Source of the DNA: Mucilaginibacter yixingensis
GTDB lineage: Bacteria; Bacteroidota; Bacteroidia; Sphingobacteriales; Sphingobacteriaceae
Direction of reading: 5' to 3'
NCBI RefSeq assembly: GCF_041080815.1
Contig: NZ_CP160205.1
Coordinates: forward strand, 4,402,001 to 4,466,000
Length of the DNA: 64,000 nucleotides
Part shown: positions 15,854-25,011 of the stretch, in pieces
Position numbering within the stretch: the first letter of the stretch is position 1
Layout: every line of letters starts with the position of its first letter
Translations under genes and position numbers: made by a program
Notes under the pieces: model-generated
What the model was told of the DNA's origin: nothing
Databases searched by the model: none
What the model saw: only the letters and a program-made list of their open reading frames with translations

Positions 15854-17878
15854 ATGGATTTCAAATTAACATCTGAATATCAGCCCATGGGCGATCAGCC
15901 CAATGCCATCCGTCAACTGGTGGAGGGCGTACAGGGCGGCGATACTTACCAAACACTTTTGGGAGTTACCGGCTCGGGTAAAACGTTTACCGTTGCCAAC
16001 GTCATCCAGCAAACGCAAAGGCCCACGCTCATCCTCAGCCATAACAAAACGCTGGCGGCACAGCTATACGGCGAGTTCAAGCAGTTTTTTCCGGAGAATG
16101 CGGTAAACTACTTTGTATCGTACTACGATTATTATCAGCCGGAGGCGTTCATCCCTTCCAGCAATACTTATATAGAGAAAGACCTGCAGATTAACCAGGA
16201 GATTGAAAAGCTGCGCCTGCGCACCACCTCGGCCCTGATGTCTGGCCGCAGGGATGTGATTGTGGTATCCTCTATCTCGTGCATCTACGGTATGGGTAAC
16301 CCCGATGACTTTGCCGCTTCGGTATTCCGTTTTGCGGTGGGCACACGGATCAGCCGCAATGCTTTTTTGCACCGCCTGGTAGAGATTTTATATGCCCGTA
16401 CCACTGCCGATTTTAAGCGAGGCACCTTCCGTGTGAAAGGTGATAACGTAGAGATCTATCCGGCTTATCTTGACTATGCTTACCGCATCTCCTTCTTTGG
16501 CGACGACATTGAAGAACTAAGCTCTTTTGATCCCGCCACAGGGAAAACCATCGAGAAAATGACGCACATGGTGGTGTTTCCCGCCAACCTGTACGTAGCA
16601 CCGCGCGATAGGTTTACCAAATCTATCTGGGCGATACAGGAAGAGCTGGAAACCCGTAAGAAACAGTTTATTGATGATGGCCGCTTCCTGGAAGCCAAGC
16701 GATTGGAAGAACGGGTGAACTACGATCTGGAGATGATTCGCGAGCTGGGCTATTGCTCGGGTATTGAGAACTACTCCCGCTTTTTTGATGGCCGCCAACC
16801 GGGAGCAAGGCCCTTCTGCCTGCTGGATTACTTCCCGGATGATTACCTGATGGTAATTGACGAGAGCCACGTAACCGTACCGCAGATCCGCGCCATGTAT
16901 GGTGGCGACCGCTCGCGTAAGATATCTTTGGTAGACTATGGCTTCCGCTTGCCTGCAGCGTTGGATAACCGCCCTCTTAATTTCCAGGAGTTTGAAGGGC
17001 TGGCGCCACAAACCATTTATGTGAGCGCTACGCCGGGTGATTTTGAACTGGAAAAATCTGAAGGTGTAGTGATTGAGCAGGTGATCCGTCCGACAGGTCT
17101 ACTTGACCCGGTGATTGATGTTCGCCCGGTAATTAACCAGGTCGATGATTTGCTGGAAGAGGTTGACCAAACCGTAAAAGCAGGCGACCGCGTGCTGGTA
17201 ACCACCCTAACCAAACGCATGGCCGAAGAGCTGGCCAAATACATGGATAAGCTGGGCATCAAATGCCGCTACATCCACTCGGAGGTAAAAACGCTCGAAC
17301 GTGTAGAAATCCTGCGCGGATTACGCCTGGGTGAGTTTGACGTGCTGATCGGCATCAACCTTTTGCGTGAAGGTTTGGATTTACCCGAAGTATCGTTGGT
17401 AGCTATTTTGGATGCTGACAAAGAAGGCTTCCTAAGGTCGGAGCGCTCGCTGATCCAGACCATCGGTCGCGCGGCACGTAATGACCGCGGACGGGTAATT
17501 ATGTATGCCGACAAAATCACCGACTCCATGCGCATTACCATGGACGAAACCAATCGCCGCCGCGAAAAGCAGATTGCTTACAATACAGAGCGCGGCATCA
17601 CACCAAGAACGGTAGGTAAATCCAGAGAGGCCATCATTGAGCAAACCTCGGTAGTTGACTTTGTAGGCGGCGTGCAAAAACCATACATAGAATCAGAAAC
17701 GCTTTCTATTGCAGCGGACCCAATTGTTCAGTACATGGGCAAAAAAGATTTGCAGAAGGCCATAGATAATACCCGCAAAGATATGCTGGCCGCCGCCAAG
17801 GATATGGACTTCCTCCAGGCCGCCAAGCTGCGTGATGAGATGTTTGCTTTGGAAAAAATGATGCAGGAGAAGTTTTAG
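15854..17878 (+). CDS. uvrB: Excinuclease ABC subunit B
   Basis: 674 residues from the ATG (MDFKLTSEYQPMGDQPNAI), matching the family length and N-terminus. It has Walker A GVTGSGKT (37-44), the beta-hairpin segment YYDYYQPEAF that clamps damaged DNA, EGLDLPEVSLVAILDADKEG and the helicase VI-type QTIGRAARN, and a C-terminal UVR motif (AAKLRDEMFALEKMM) for UvrC contact. UvrB verifies lesions delivered by UvrA and loads UvrC in nucleotide excision repair. An upstream TTG in frame is rejected as start because it lies in the -7 box. uvrA and uvrC are not in the window. Confidence 0.97.
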   Translation: MDFKLTSEYQPMGDQPNAIRQLVEGVQGGDTYQTLLGVTGSGKTFTVANVIQQTQRPTLILSHNKTLAAQLYGEFKQFFPENAVNYFVSYYDYYQPEAFIPSSNTYIEKDLQINQEIEKLRLRTTSALMSGRRDVIVVSSISCIYGMGNPDDFAASVFRFAVGTRISRNAFLHRLVEILYARTTADFKRGTFRVKGDNVEIYPAYLDYAYRISFFGDDIEELSSFDPATGKTIEKMTHMVVFPANLYVAPRDRFTKSIWAIQEELETRKKQFIDDGRFLEAKRLEERVNYDLEMIRELGYCSGIENYSRFFDGRQPGARPFCLLDYFPDDYLMVIDESHVTVPQIRAMYGGDRSRKISLVDYGFRLPAALDNRPLNFQEFEGLAPQTIYVSATPGDFELEKSEGVVIEQVIRPTGLLDPVIDVRPVINQVDDLLEEVDQTVKAGDRVLVTTLTKRMAEELAKYMDKLGIKCRYIHSEVKTLERVEILRGLRLGEFDVLIGINLLREGLDLPEVSLVAILDADKEGFLRSERSLIQTIGRAARNDRGRVIMYADKITDSMRITMDETNRRREKQIAYNTERGITPRTVGKSREAIIEQTSVVDFVGGVQKPYIESETLSIAADPIVQYMGKKDLQKAIDNTRKDMLAAAKDMDFLQAAKLRDEMFALEKMMQEKF

Positions 17879-17893
17879 AGAACAAATCCCCCG

Positions 17894-18040
17894 TGTCATT
17901 TCGAGCGAGCGAAGGGTCGGAAAATGAGCGAAGGGGCGACGAGAAATCTTGTATGTGCGACATGCCTACATGAAAAGCATGGGGGCTAAGATTTTTTCAC
18001 TTCGTTCAAGAGAGTAGTTCTCCCGTTGGTCGAAATGACA
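17894..18040. repeat. Family A palindromic repeat
   Basis: TGTCATTTCGAGCGAGCG at the left, GGTCGAAATGACA at the right, with GAGAAATCTTGTATGTGCGA inside. Located just after uvrB. Confidence 0.65.
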
Positions 18041-18150
18041 TAGGGGTAACGCTGATGCAAACAAAATCTCATCCAAATCTCACAATTCGGCCAAAATCTT
18101 CTCGCTGATAACCAGATTATCAGAAAAAAACTTTTTATTCGTTAAAGCCT

Positions 18151-18158
18151 TATATTTG
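18151..18158 (+). promoter_or_regulatory. -7 box TATATTTG
   Basis: TATATTTG 24 nt before the DUF4834 start codon; likely promoter for the DUF4834 and small membrane protein pair. Confidence 0.55.
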
Positions 18159-18182
18159 TAGGCTCTAATAAGTTATTGCGTT

Positions 18183-18437
18183 ATGATCAAGTATTTGATT
18201 GAAGTTATTTGTGTTTTTTACCTGGTGCGCACCATAGCTCGCTGGTTATTAGGCTCTTTATTTCAAGGAGCAGTTAATAATGCACAGCAGCAACAGTCGT
18301 ATCGTCAACAACAAACACGTCAGCAACAGTCGCGCCCACGCGAGGGGACCATCAAAATTGAACACATGCCTGCTCAAAAAAAACAGCAGGTGCCAGATTC
18401 TGAAGGTGATTTTATTGATTACGAAGAAGTAAAATAA
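18183..18437 (+). CDS. DUF4834 family small membrane protein
   Basis: 84 residues: an N-terminal helix (MIKYLIEVICVFYLVRTIARWLLG style), a Gln-rich stretch (residues 35-52, many Q with R and S), then IEHMP and a tail ending DSEGDFIDYEEVK. This helix, Q-rich linker, IxxxP and DYEEVK arrangement matches the Bacteroidota DUF4834 family, whose function is unknown. One membrane helix with a cytoplasmic tail is likely. The next gene starts 7 nt downstream and YfhO follows, so the three may be functionally linked. Confidence 0.75.
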   Translation: MIKYLIEVICVFYLVRTIARWLLGSLFQGAVNNAQQQQSYRQQQTRQQQSRPREGTIKIEHMPAQKKQQVPDSEGDFIDYEEVK

Positions 18438-18444
18438 ACCAGCC

Positions 18445-18750
18445 ATGCTACCTGAGCTGCCAGAAGAAATTTACAAGCGCCGCCACTATGGCACACCCGA
18501 ATCAATGTCGCTGATTATTGCCAACTATGTGGTAATGGCCGTGTCTATTGAAATTTGGGCCATGGGCTGCAAAATCAACTGGTTTTTTTGGGTTGCAACG
18601 GGTTTGTTAGCGTTGTATAACTATTACATTATCCGCAAAAACCGCGAGGAGTTTGACCGCAAAACCGTCATCGCTTATCTGTGCAGCATTGCCGGTCTGC
18701 TGCTCATGTTTTTCCTTTTCAGAATAAAAGCCGAAGCCTGCAAGGTTTAA
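18445..18750 (+). CDS. Small three-helix membrane protein, hypothetical
   Basis: 101 residues with hydrophobic helices at about 23-42, 47-64 and 80-94 and positively charged ends (KRRHYGTPES before, RKNREEFDRK between helices). It directly follows the DUF4834 gene (7-nt gap), so it is probably in the same transcript. No family recognised. In related genomes a conserved small protein often sits between DUF4834 and YfhO genes; that recollection is untested here. Confidence 0.6.
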   Translation: MLPELPEEIYKRRHYGTPESMSLIIANYVVMAVSIEIWAMGCKINWFFWVATGLLALYNYYIIRKNREEFDRKTVIAYLCSIAGLLLMFFLFRIKAEACKV

Positions 18751-18794
18751 ATTGCTGCCCAAAAAGTAATCATTTCATTTCTCGCTCAAATTTC

Positions 18795-18802
18795 TATTTT
18801 TG
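18795..18802 (+). promoter_or_regulatory. -7 box TATTTTTG upstream of yfhO
   Basis: TATTTTTG followed by GGGG, 33 nt before the ATG. Suggests that yfhO has its own promoter besides any read-through. Confidence 0.45.
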
Positions 18803-18835
18803 GGGGAAATTATATAATTACTTTATCTGTACCAG

Positions 18836-21322
18836 ATGGACAAATGGTTTAAACGTAATGGCCAACACATGGCCATTATAGGCATATTTTTAATAGTATG
18901 TTTTTTCTACTTCACACCAGCCTTCAGCGGCAAAACACTCGGCCAGAGTGATGTTGTAGGCGCACAATCCACCCAAAAAGAAATTAACGACTACCGCGAA
19001 AAGGGCCAAACCATTTTGTGGACCAACCAGATTTTTGGTGGTATGCCTGCCTACCAAATCTGGGCACCATATCCAAACAACATTACCACCTGGGTAGTAA
19101 AAGCCGTTAAAACCGTACTGCCCAACCCGGTAGATACTGTGCTCATCCTCTTATTGGGCACTTACCTGCTGCTCAATGTATTAAAAGTCAAACCATGGTT
19201 AGCGGGAGCGGGTGCTATTGCGTTCACGTTCTCGTCATACAATATTATCCTGTTAACAGCCGGGCACTCTAACCAGGCTTTCGCTATCGCGTTTTTTGCG
19301 CCAGTTATAGCAGGAATTATCCTGACGTTTAGAGGCAAATATTTAACAGGTGCCGCGCTTACCGCACTGTTCCTGGCTATGGAGATCAGGGCCAACCATA
19401 TCCAGATGACTTATTATCTGATGCTGGCGCTGCTTATTTTGCTGGGCATTGAGCTTTATCATGCATTTAAAGGCAAAACCATGCCGGCCTTTGTTAAGTC
19501 GGTTACTTATTTAGCTGCAGCTTTAGTGCTGGCTGTATTGGTAAACATTTCTATGTTATGGAGCAATGCCGAATACGCTAAAGACAGCTACCGCGGTAAA
19601 TCAAACCTAACCAAAAACGCTAAAGAACCTAAAAACGGTTTAGATAAAGACTACGCTTACGAGTGGAGCCAGGGCGTGGGCGAGTGTTTCACCTTCCTGA
19701 TCCCGAACGCTTACGGCGGCGGTAACGGTACTGAAACGCTTGACAAAACATCTGCAACAGCAAAAGTATTTTTGAATAAAAACGTGGCGGAAGAACAGGC
19801 TGTAAATTACGCACAACAGTTGTCTAACTTCCCAGGTCTTTCGCTTTACTGGGGTAACAAACCAGGCACCGCCGGTCCGTTTTATTTTGGTGCCGTGATC
19901 TGTTTCCTGTTTGTACTGGGCCTGATCATTGTACGTAACCGATTGAAATGGTGGCTACTGGCAACCGTATTGCTAACCATGCTGCTGTCGTTCGGTAAAA
20001 ACCTGCCGTTCCTGTCAGATCTTTTCTTTAACTACTTCCCGCTTTATAACAAGTTCCGTGCGGTAGAATCTATTCTGGCGGTGGCCAGCTTGTGTTTCCC
20101 TATCCTGGCGGTATTGGCTATTCAGGAACTATCAGACAACCCTGACAAAGCGGCTATCTTCAAAAAACTAAAAATTGCTTTCTTCATTGTTGGCGGTATT
20201 ACCCTGTTGATGATTGCTATTCCGGATGCCTTGCTGAACTTCCGTTCAGACGATCAGGCTGCCGGTGTGAGCAACCTTACCCAGGCTTTACAAGGCGATA
20301 GCAATATGGCACAAAGCATTGCCAGCGCACTGCGCGAAGACCGCATCTCGTTAGAACGTACCGATGCCATCCGCACGCTGATTTTTGTAGTTGTGGCTTT
20401 TGGTTTACTGTGGGCGTTTGTAAAACAGAAAATCAATTTAACGGTAATGTCTATCGGTCTGTTTGCACTGGTATTAGTGGACATGTGGCAGATTGACAAA
20501 CGCTACCTGAAGGATGCTAACTTCCAGGATAAAGTTGATGCCGATGCGGCAGTTAAACCGCGCGAGGTAGATAGCTTTATTATGCGCGATAACGACCCTG
20601 ATTTCCGTGTATTTGACGCTTCGGCCAATATTAAGTTCGATGTATTTAACCCGTTCTTCCATAAATCGGTTAGTGGCTACTCTGCAGCACGTTTAAAACG
20701 TTTTGACGAGTTGATTGACAACCAGTTCAGCAAAAGCATTAACCACGATGTACTGGACATGCTGAACACCAAATACATCATTACCACCGATCCGAAAACA
20801 CAGCAGGCCAGCATGCAGGTAAATCACACTGCCTGCGGTAACGCCTGGTTTGTAAAAAACATCCGTTTTGCCGATAATGCCGATCAGGAAATGCAGGCCA
20901 TCAGCAGCTTCTCACCAAAAGACGAAGCAATTGTTGACAAGCAATACACCAAGATGATTGATACCAAGCCGACTGCTTTTGATGCGGCTGCTAAGATCAC
21001 GCTGACCAACTACAATCCAGATCACATGACGTATGAGAGTACTTCGGGCACGCCACAGGTTGCCGTATTCTCTGAGATTTATTACGATAAAGGCTGGACA
21101 ATGTTAATTGATGGCAAAGAGTCGCCATACTTCCGCAGCGATTATGTACTGCGTGCGGCGTCTATACCGGTGGGTAATCACAAAATTGAGTTTGTGTTTC
21201 ATCCGGCATCATACTACACCGGCGAGACGATCTCACTTATCGGTTCTATCCTCCTGTTGCTGGCCCTGGGCGGCGCCATCTATATTGGTGTAAAAAAACA
21301 ACCGGAGTTAGCAGTTAAATAA
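18836..21322 (+). CDS. YfhO family membrane protein (GT-C-like glycosyltransferase)
   Basis: 828 residues with a dozen or more transmembrane helices across the first 550 residues and the last 30, and a soluble extracellular C-terminal domain (about 580-790). The first loop contains GKTLGQSDVVGAQ and TILWTNQIFGGMPAYQ, positions typical of YfhO and of GT-C enzymes with acidic residues in the first external loop. In Bacillus, YfhO/GtcA-linked proteins glycosylate lipoteichoic acid; in Bacteroidota the acceptor is unknown, presumably an envelope glycan built from an undecaprenyl-linked sugar. Terminated by a strong hairpin just after the gene. Confidence 0.88.
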   Translation: MDKWFKRNGQHMAIIGIFLIVCFFYFTPAFSGKTLGQSDVVGAQSTQKEINDYREKGQTILWTNQIFGGMPAYQIWAPYPNNITTWVVKAVKTVLPNPVDTVLILLLGTYLLLNVLKVKPWLAGAGAIAFTFSSYNIILLTAGHSNQAFAIAFFAPVIAGIILTFRGKYLTGAALTALFLAMEIRANHIQMTYYLMLALLILLGIELYHAFKGKTMPAFVKSVTYLAAALVLAVLVNISMLWSNAEYAKDSYRGKSNLTKNAKEPKNGLDKDYAYEWSQGVGECFTFLIPNAYGGGNGTETLDKTSATAKVFLNKNVAEEQAVNYAQQLSNFPGLSLYWGNKPGTAGPFYFGAVICFLFVLGLIIVRNRLKWWLLATVLLTMLLSFGKNLPFLSDLFFNYFPLYNKFRAVESILAVASLCFPILAVLAIQELSDNPDKAAIFKKLKIAFFIVGGITLLMIAIPDALLNFRSDDQAAGVSNLTQALQGDSNMAQSIASALREDRISLERTDAIRTLIFVVVAFGLLWAFVKQKINLTVMSIGLFALVLVDMWQIDKRYLKDANFQDKVDADAAVKPREVDSFIMRDNDPDFRVFDASANIKFDVFNPFFHKSVSGYSAARLKRFDELIDNQFSKSINHDVLDMLNTKYIITTDPKTQQASMQVNHTACGNAWFVKNIRFADNADQEMQAISSFSPKDEAIVDKQYTKMIDTKPTAFDAAAKITLTNYNPDHMTYESTSGTPQVAVFSEIYYDKGWTMLIDGKESPYFRSDYVLRAASIPVGNHKIEFVFHPASYYTGETISLIGSILLLLALGGAIYIGVKKQPELAVK

Positions 21323-21340
21323 TTAACAACGATATGCGTT

Positions 21341-21371
21341 AAAAAAGACGGCCCATAAAGCCGTCTTTTTT
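21341..21371 (+). terminator. Rho-independent terminator after yfhO
   Basis: AAAAAAGACGGC and GCCGTCTTTTTT with a 7-nt loop. The A-tract before the stem makes it potentially bidirectional. Confidence 0.85.
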
Positions 21372-21390
21372 ATTTTAGCAGGAACAAACA

Positions 21391-22278
21391 ATGAGCCAGC
21401 CACAGTTCCATAAAACACGCATCGCACCCACGCCCAGCGGCTTTTTACATTTGGGCAACGCGCTGTCGTTTGCGCTCACTGCTGCCATTGCCGAACGATC
21501 CGGAGCCAAAATACTACTGCGGATTGATGACCTGGACCGCGAGCGCGTAAACCGTGAATACGTACAGGACATTTTTGACACACTAAATTTCCTGCAAATC
21601 CACTGGCACGAAGGCCCACGCAATTACGAAGACTATGAGCGCGATTGGTCGCAAACGCACCGTCTTGATCTTTATAATGAAGCGCTAAAACAACTGCGCG
21701 ATAAGGGCAAAGTGTTTGCTTGCAGCTGCTCACGGGCAGCCATCAAACGGGCGAGTACGGATGACAGCTATCCCGGCACCTGCCTGCACAAATCCATCGA
21801 TCTGGATGCGCCGGACAGCAGTTGGCGATTGATTACAGAAGCTGATGCGAAAGTTGATATCCGAACTTACCCGGAAGACATCATCGAAACACGCCTGCCT
21901 GCCAATATGCGATACTTTGTAGTGCGCAAAAAAGATGACTACCCGGCTTATCAGTTATCATCTATTATTGACGACCTGCATTTTGGAGTTGATTTGATTG
22001 TACGCGGGCAGGATCTATGGGCATCAACCATTGCGCAGGAATACCTGGCACAGCAAATGGGGTTGGATGCTTTCGGGCAGATTACCTTCTATCACCACCC
22101 CTTGCTGATGGAAACCGGCGGCTTGAAATTGTCTAAATCGGCAGGCTCTACTTCTATTAAATATTTGCGGGATCATGGGCATAGTGCGATGGATGTGTAC
22201 GGGATGATTGGGCGCATGGCAGGGATACAGCGAGAGGTGAAGGATTGGCAGGAATTGGGAAAGGCGTTATTGGAATAA
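21391..22278 (+). CDS. gluQ: Glutamyl-Q tRNA(Asp) synthetase-like protein
   Basis: 295 residues with only the catalytic half of a class I glutamyl-tRNA synthetase. It has the HIGH-type motif FLHLGNA near 19-25, RIDDLDRERV, a Cys-rich insertion (FACSCSRAAIKR and YPGTCLHK) and the KMSKS variant KLSKSAGS near 250. It lacks the anticodon-binding domain, as do YadB/GluQ-RS enzymes, which attach glutamate to queuosine in tRNA(Asp). A truncated glutamate-activating enzyme with another acceptor is the alternative. It starts 20 nt after the yfhO terminator. Confidence 0.85.
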   Translation: MSQPQFHKTRIAPTPSGFLHLGNALSFALTAAIAERSGAKILLRIDDLDRERVNREYVQDIFDTLNFLQIHWHEGPRNYEDYERDWSQTHRLDLYNEALKQLRDKGKVFACSCSRAAIKRASTDDSYPGTCLHKSIDLDAPDSSWRLITEADAKVDIRTYPEDIIETRLPANMRYFVVRKKDDYPAYQLSSIIDDLHFGVDLIVRGQDLWASTIAQEYLAQQMGLDAFGQITFYHHPLLMETGGLKLSKSAGSTSIKYLRDHGHSAMDVYGMIGRMAGIQREVKDWQELGKALLE

Positions 22279-22290
22279 CCTCACCCAATA

Positions 22291-22441
22291 TGTCATTGCG
22301 AGGAACGAAGACAACCGACCAACGGGAGCTCATTAATACCGCCCCCCAAAATCAACAATATTAATAATCTCTTCGGACGCATAGTGGAAATGCATGTTTT
22401 GAATATCCTCGGACGAGATTGCTTCGTTCCTCGCAATGACA
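22291..22441. repeat. Family A palindromic repeat
   Basis: TGTCATTGCGAGGAACGAAG at the left and CTTCGTTCCTCGCAATGACA at the right are perfect 20-bp inverted repeats. The middle carries CGACCAACGGGAGCTC. Confidence 0.8.
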
Positions 22442-22465
22442 AAACATACATTAAACCACCCACCC

Positions 22466-22540
22466 TATCAATCGCTAATCTACGGTCCGACTAATCTCCG
22501 ATTAACTAATCACCAATCATCAAAAATTAACCAAACTAAC
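22466..22540. repeat. ATTAGTGATTAG-type word repeat
   Basis: Words CTAATCTACGG, CGACTAATCTCCG and ATTAACTAATCACCAATCATC, the same style as the tracts at 330-396 and 10566-10708. Confidence 0.45.
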
Positions 22541-22548
22541 TATCTTTG
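22541..22548 (+). promoter_or_regulatory. -7 box TATCTTTG, near-leaderless start
   Basis: TATCTTTG with 6 nt (CCAATC) before the ATG at 22555, which heads the hydrolase-Mur ligase-Ddl group. Confidence 0.6.
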
Positions 22549-22554
22549 CCAATC

Positions 22555-23331
22555 ATGGAGCAAACCCTGTTAGTAAAAGGTCTACAAATCAACTACAAAG
22601 AAACCGGCGAAGGCATGCCCCTGGTTTTGCTGCACGGCTGGGGATCAAATCTGCAGGCGTTCACCCGGGTTCAGCAACAATTTGAAAACAATTTCAGGGT
22701 AATTGCCATTGACTTACCAGGCTTTGGCGCGAGCGATGAACCGAAAGAAGTTTGGGGTGTTGAAGGCTATGTGGATTTTCTGGAAGAGTTTTTCAGACTG
22801 AAAGGCATTACCAACCCTATACTGGGCGGGCACTCGCACGGCGGCAGGGTATCTATCCTGTTTGCGTCGCGCAACCCGGTACATAAATTATTATTAATAG
22901 ACGCGGCGGGAATTAAGCCTAAACGCAAACTGAAATACTATTTTAAAGTTTACTCGTTTAAACTGGCAAAGAAAGTGTTGCCATTGTTATTGGGCAAAAC
23001 CAAAGGCCAGGAAATGATTAACAACTACCGCAAAACGGCTGGGTCTACCGATTACAACGCGGCCTCGGCCATGATGCGGCAGATCATGGTGAAATGTGTT
23101 AACGCCGACTTGAAAAGCGTTATGCCGAAAATACAGGCTCCGACGTTATTAATTTGGGGCGAGAACGACACGGCCACCCCGCTGAGCGACGGCCAAACCA
23201 TGGAGAAACTGATACCTAACGCCGGACTCGTAGTACTGAAAGGTGTAGGACATTTTAGCTTTATAGAGAAACTGGGTGAATTTTTGATTATACTGAACAA
23301 CTTTTTAACGCCCGACAAGAAGAACAATTAA
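22555..23331 (+). CDS. Alpha/beta hydrolase
   Basis: 258 residues from ATG (MEQTLLVKGLQINYKETG); a TTG two codons upstream lies in the promoter box. It shows the oxyanion segment LLHGWGSNLQ, nucleophile elbow GGHSHGGR (S94), D205 in WGENDTATP and H233 in GVGHFSF, a complete Ser-Asp-His triad. There is no signal peptide, so it is cytoplasmic. Its TAA overlaps the ATG of the membrane-anchored Mur ligase by 1 nt, showing tight coupling. The substrate is unknown; context suggests a peptide, ester or lipid intermediate connected to D-Ala-D-Ala-type chemistry. Confidence 0.88.
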   Translation: MEQTLLVKGLQINYKETGEGMPLVLLHGWGSNLQAFTRVQQQFENNFRVIAIDLPGFGASDEPKEVWGVEGYVDFLEEFFRLKGITNPILGGHSHGGRVSILFASRNPVHKLLLIDAAGIKPKRKLKYYFKVYSFKLAKKVLPLLLGKTKGQEMINNYRKTAGSTDYNAASAMMRQIMVKCVNADLKSVMPKIQAPTLLIWGENDTATPLSDGQTMEKLIPNAGLVVLKGVGHFSFIEKLGEFLIILNNFLTPDKKNN

Positions 23332-24908
23332 TGGAGCAAGCCCTATTGATACTGGCATTAATTGCCCTGCTGATTTACGCATTTGCCAAACTGCGCTATG
23401 AGCTGCACATGATGCAGCTAAACTCCTACCGTAACGAGCGTTATGGCAAATGGCTCAAAAACAACTTAGTAATCGGCCCGCGCATTTGGGAGGTGATTAT
23501 GCTGGCCATCACCGGCGTGCTGATCTTTTTGGCTAGTCCGCTGGTTACGGCGCTGGCATTTATCAGTTGCTTTGGTCTGCTGGCCTGGATGCTGTTCGCC
23601 AAAAAGCAGAAAAAGCCAGTGGTGTTTACCTCGCGCGCTACGCGGTTGTTCGCAACCCTGTTTGCATTAACCGTGATACTGGCTGGTGTGCATGCCATTT
23701 TTGCGCACAACGGGGTAATGTCGCTCTGGGGACTGGCATTCCTGACGTTCCTGAGCTTCGTGCTCATCTTTGTGGCTAACATGCTGATGGCTCCTGTAGA
23801 GGCCAGCGTAAATCGTTGGTATTACAAAGATGCGCAGCGCATACTTTCAGAGCGCCCAGACCTGATTATCATCGGCATTACCGGCAGCTATGGCAAAACC
23901 AGCACCAAGCATTTTTTGCATCGCATGCTGTCTGAAAAATACAACGTGCTGATGACCCCAGGTAGCTTTAACACCACTATGGGCGTGATCCGCACCATTC
24001 GCGAGCAATTACAGGCCACCCACCAGGTATTTATTGCCGAGATGGGCGCCAAGCAGTTTCATGATATTAAAGAGATCTGCGATCTGGTGCATCCGCACAT
24101 CGGTATCCTTACCGCCGTTGGTGAGCAGCATCTGGAAACTTTCAAAACCATCCAGAACGTACAGAAAACCAAGTTCGAGTTGATTGATGCGCTGCCGTCA
24201 GGTGCGCTGGCCGTACTGAACCACGACTATGAGTTTGTGGCCAACCGCCCGGTGAGCGACAGGAAAACAGCCTATTACTCTGCGGAAGATCCATCGATAG
24301 ATTACTATATCGGCAACGTATCTTACTCGGCACGTGGCTCTGAGTTTACGGTATTCCATAAAGGTGAAGCCAAAGGCACTTTCCAAACCCGTTTGGTGGG
24401 TAGCTACAATTTATCCAACATTCTGGCCTCATACATTGTGGCTAAAAACCTAGACGTATCAGACACCAGCATTGCTTTTGCAATAAAGAAACTGGAGCCG
24501 GTGCAGCATCGCCTGGAGGTAAAAGTACATGGCAATGGCGTTACCGTTATTGATGATGCCTTCAACTCTAACCCAGTTGGCTCTAAAATGGCGCTGGAAG
24601 TGTTGAAAGGCATTGAAGGCACCCGCAAGATCATCATCACCCCGGGTATGATTGAACTAGGCGACAAACAGGAGCACTACAACATGCTGCTGGGCGAGCA
24701 AATGGCCGATAGTTGCGACTATGTGGTGGTGGTGGCCAAAACCAACTCTGCCGCTATTTTAAAAGGCCTGAAAAACAAAAACTACCCGGACGAGCAGATC
24801 TATATGGCGCAGAATTTTAAAGATGCCACCGGTCACCTGGGTACCATGGTAAAGGCTGGCGATGTGTTGCTGTATGAGAATGATTTGCCGGACACCTACG
24901 AATCATAA
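23331..24908 (+). CDS. Membrane-anchored Mur ligase (MurF-like)
   Basis: 525 residues. Unlike housekeeping MurF (about 430, soluble), residues 1-155 contain four or five hydrophobic helices. A Mur ligase core follows: ATP loop GITGSYGKTS (182-191), AEMGAKQFHDI for the second ATP/Mg segment, GEQHLETF, and a C-terminal domain with IDDAFNSNPVGSKMALEVL and TPGMIELGDKQEHYN, as in MurF. MurF adds D-Ala-D-Ala to UDP-MurNAc-tripeptide. The membrane part suggests a lipid-linked or membrane-associated substrate. It is coupled to an alpha/beta hydrolase upstream and followed by a D-Ala-D-Ala ligase-like gene. Whether it is an accessory MurF or joins another amide is open. Confidence 0.85.
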   Translation: MEQALLILALIALLIYAFAKLRYELHMMQLNSYRNERYGKWLKNNLVIGPRIWEVIMLAITGVLIFLASPLVTALAFISCFGLLAWMLFAKKQKKPVVFTSRATRLFATLFALTVILAGVHAIFAHNGVMSLWGLAFLTFLSFVLIFVANMLMAPVEASVNRWYYKDAQRILSERPDLIIIGITGSYGKTSTKHFLHRMLSEKYNVLMTPGSFNTTMGVIRTIREQLQATHQVFIAEMGAKQFHDIKEICDLVHPHIGILTAVGEQHLETFKTIQNVQKTKFELIDALPSGALAVLNHDYEFVANRPVSDRKTAYYSAEDPSIDYYIGNVSYSARGSEFTVFHKGEAKGTFQTRLVGSYNLSNILASYIVAKNLDVSDTSIAFAIKKLEPVQHRLEVKVHGNGVTVIDDAFNSNPVGSKMALEVLKGIEGTRKIIITPGMIELGDKQEHYNMLLGEQMADSCDYVVVVAKTNSAAILKGLKNKNYPDEQIYMAQNFKDATGHLGTMVKAGDVLLYENDLPDTYES

Positions 24909-24913
24909 AAAAA

Positions 24914-24981
24914 TCGTAGAGCCACATATTTGTGGCTCTTAATAATAAACCATAGGCAGCCACAATTAGGTGGCTCTACAT
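24914..24981. repeat. GTAGAGCCAC/GTGGCTCTAC inverted repeat
   Basis: AGAGCCACA-TATT-TGTGGCTCT (24918-24939) is a perfect 9-bp hairpin; a second pair AGCCACAATTAGGTGGCT follows and its last word CTCTAC mirrors the first. Located between the Mur ligase and Ddl genes; could attenuate read-through. Confidence 0.6.
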
Positions 24982-25011
24982 TTATAAAGAAGAATACCTC
25001 GTTATAGAACA

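Noticed and set aside
15558..15869. 103-residue frame before uvrB
   Set aside because: Covers the terminator and the uvrB promoter; composition not protein-like.
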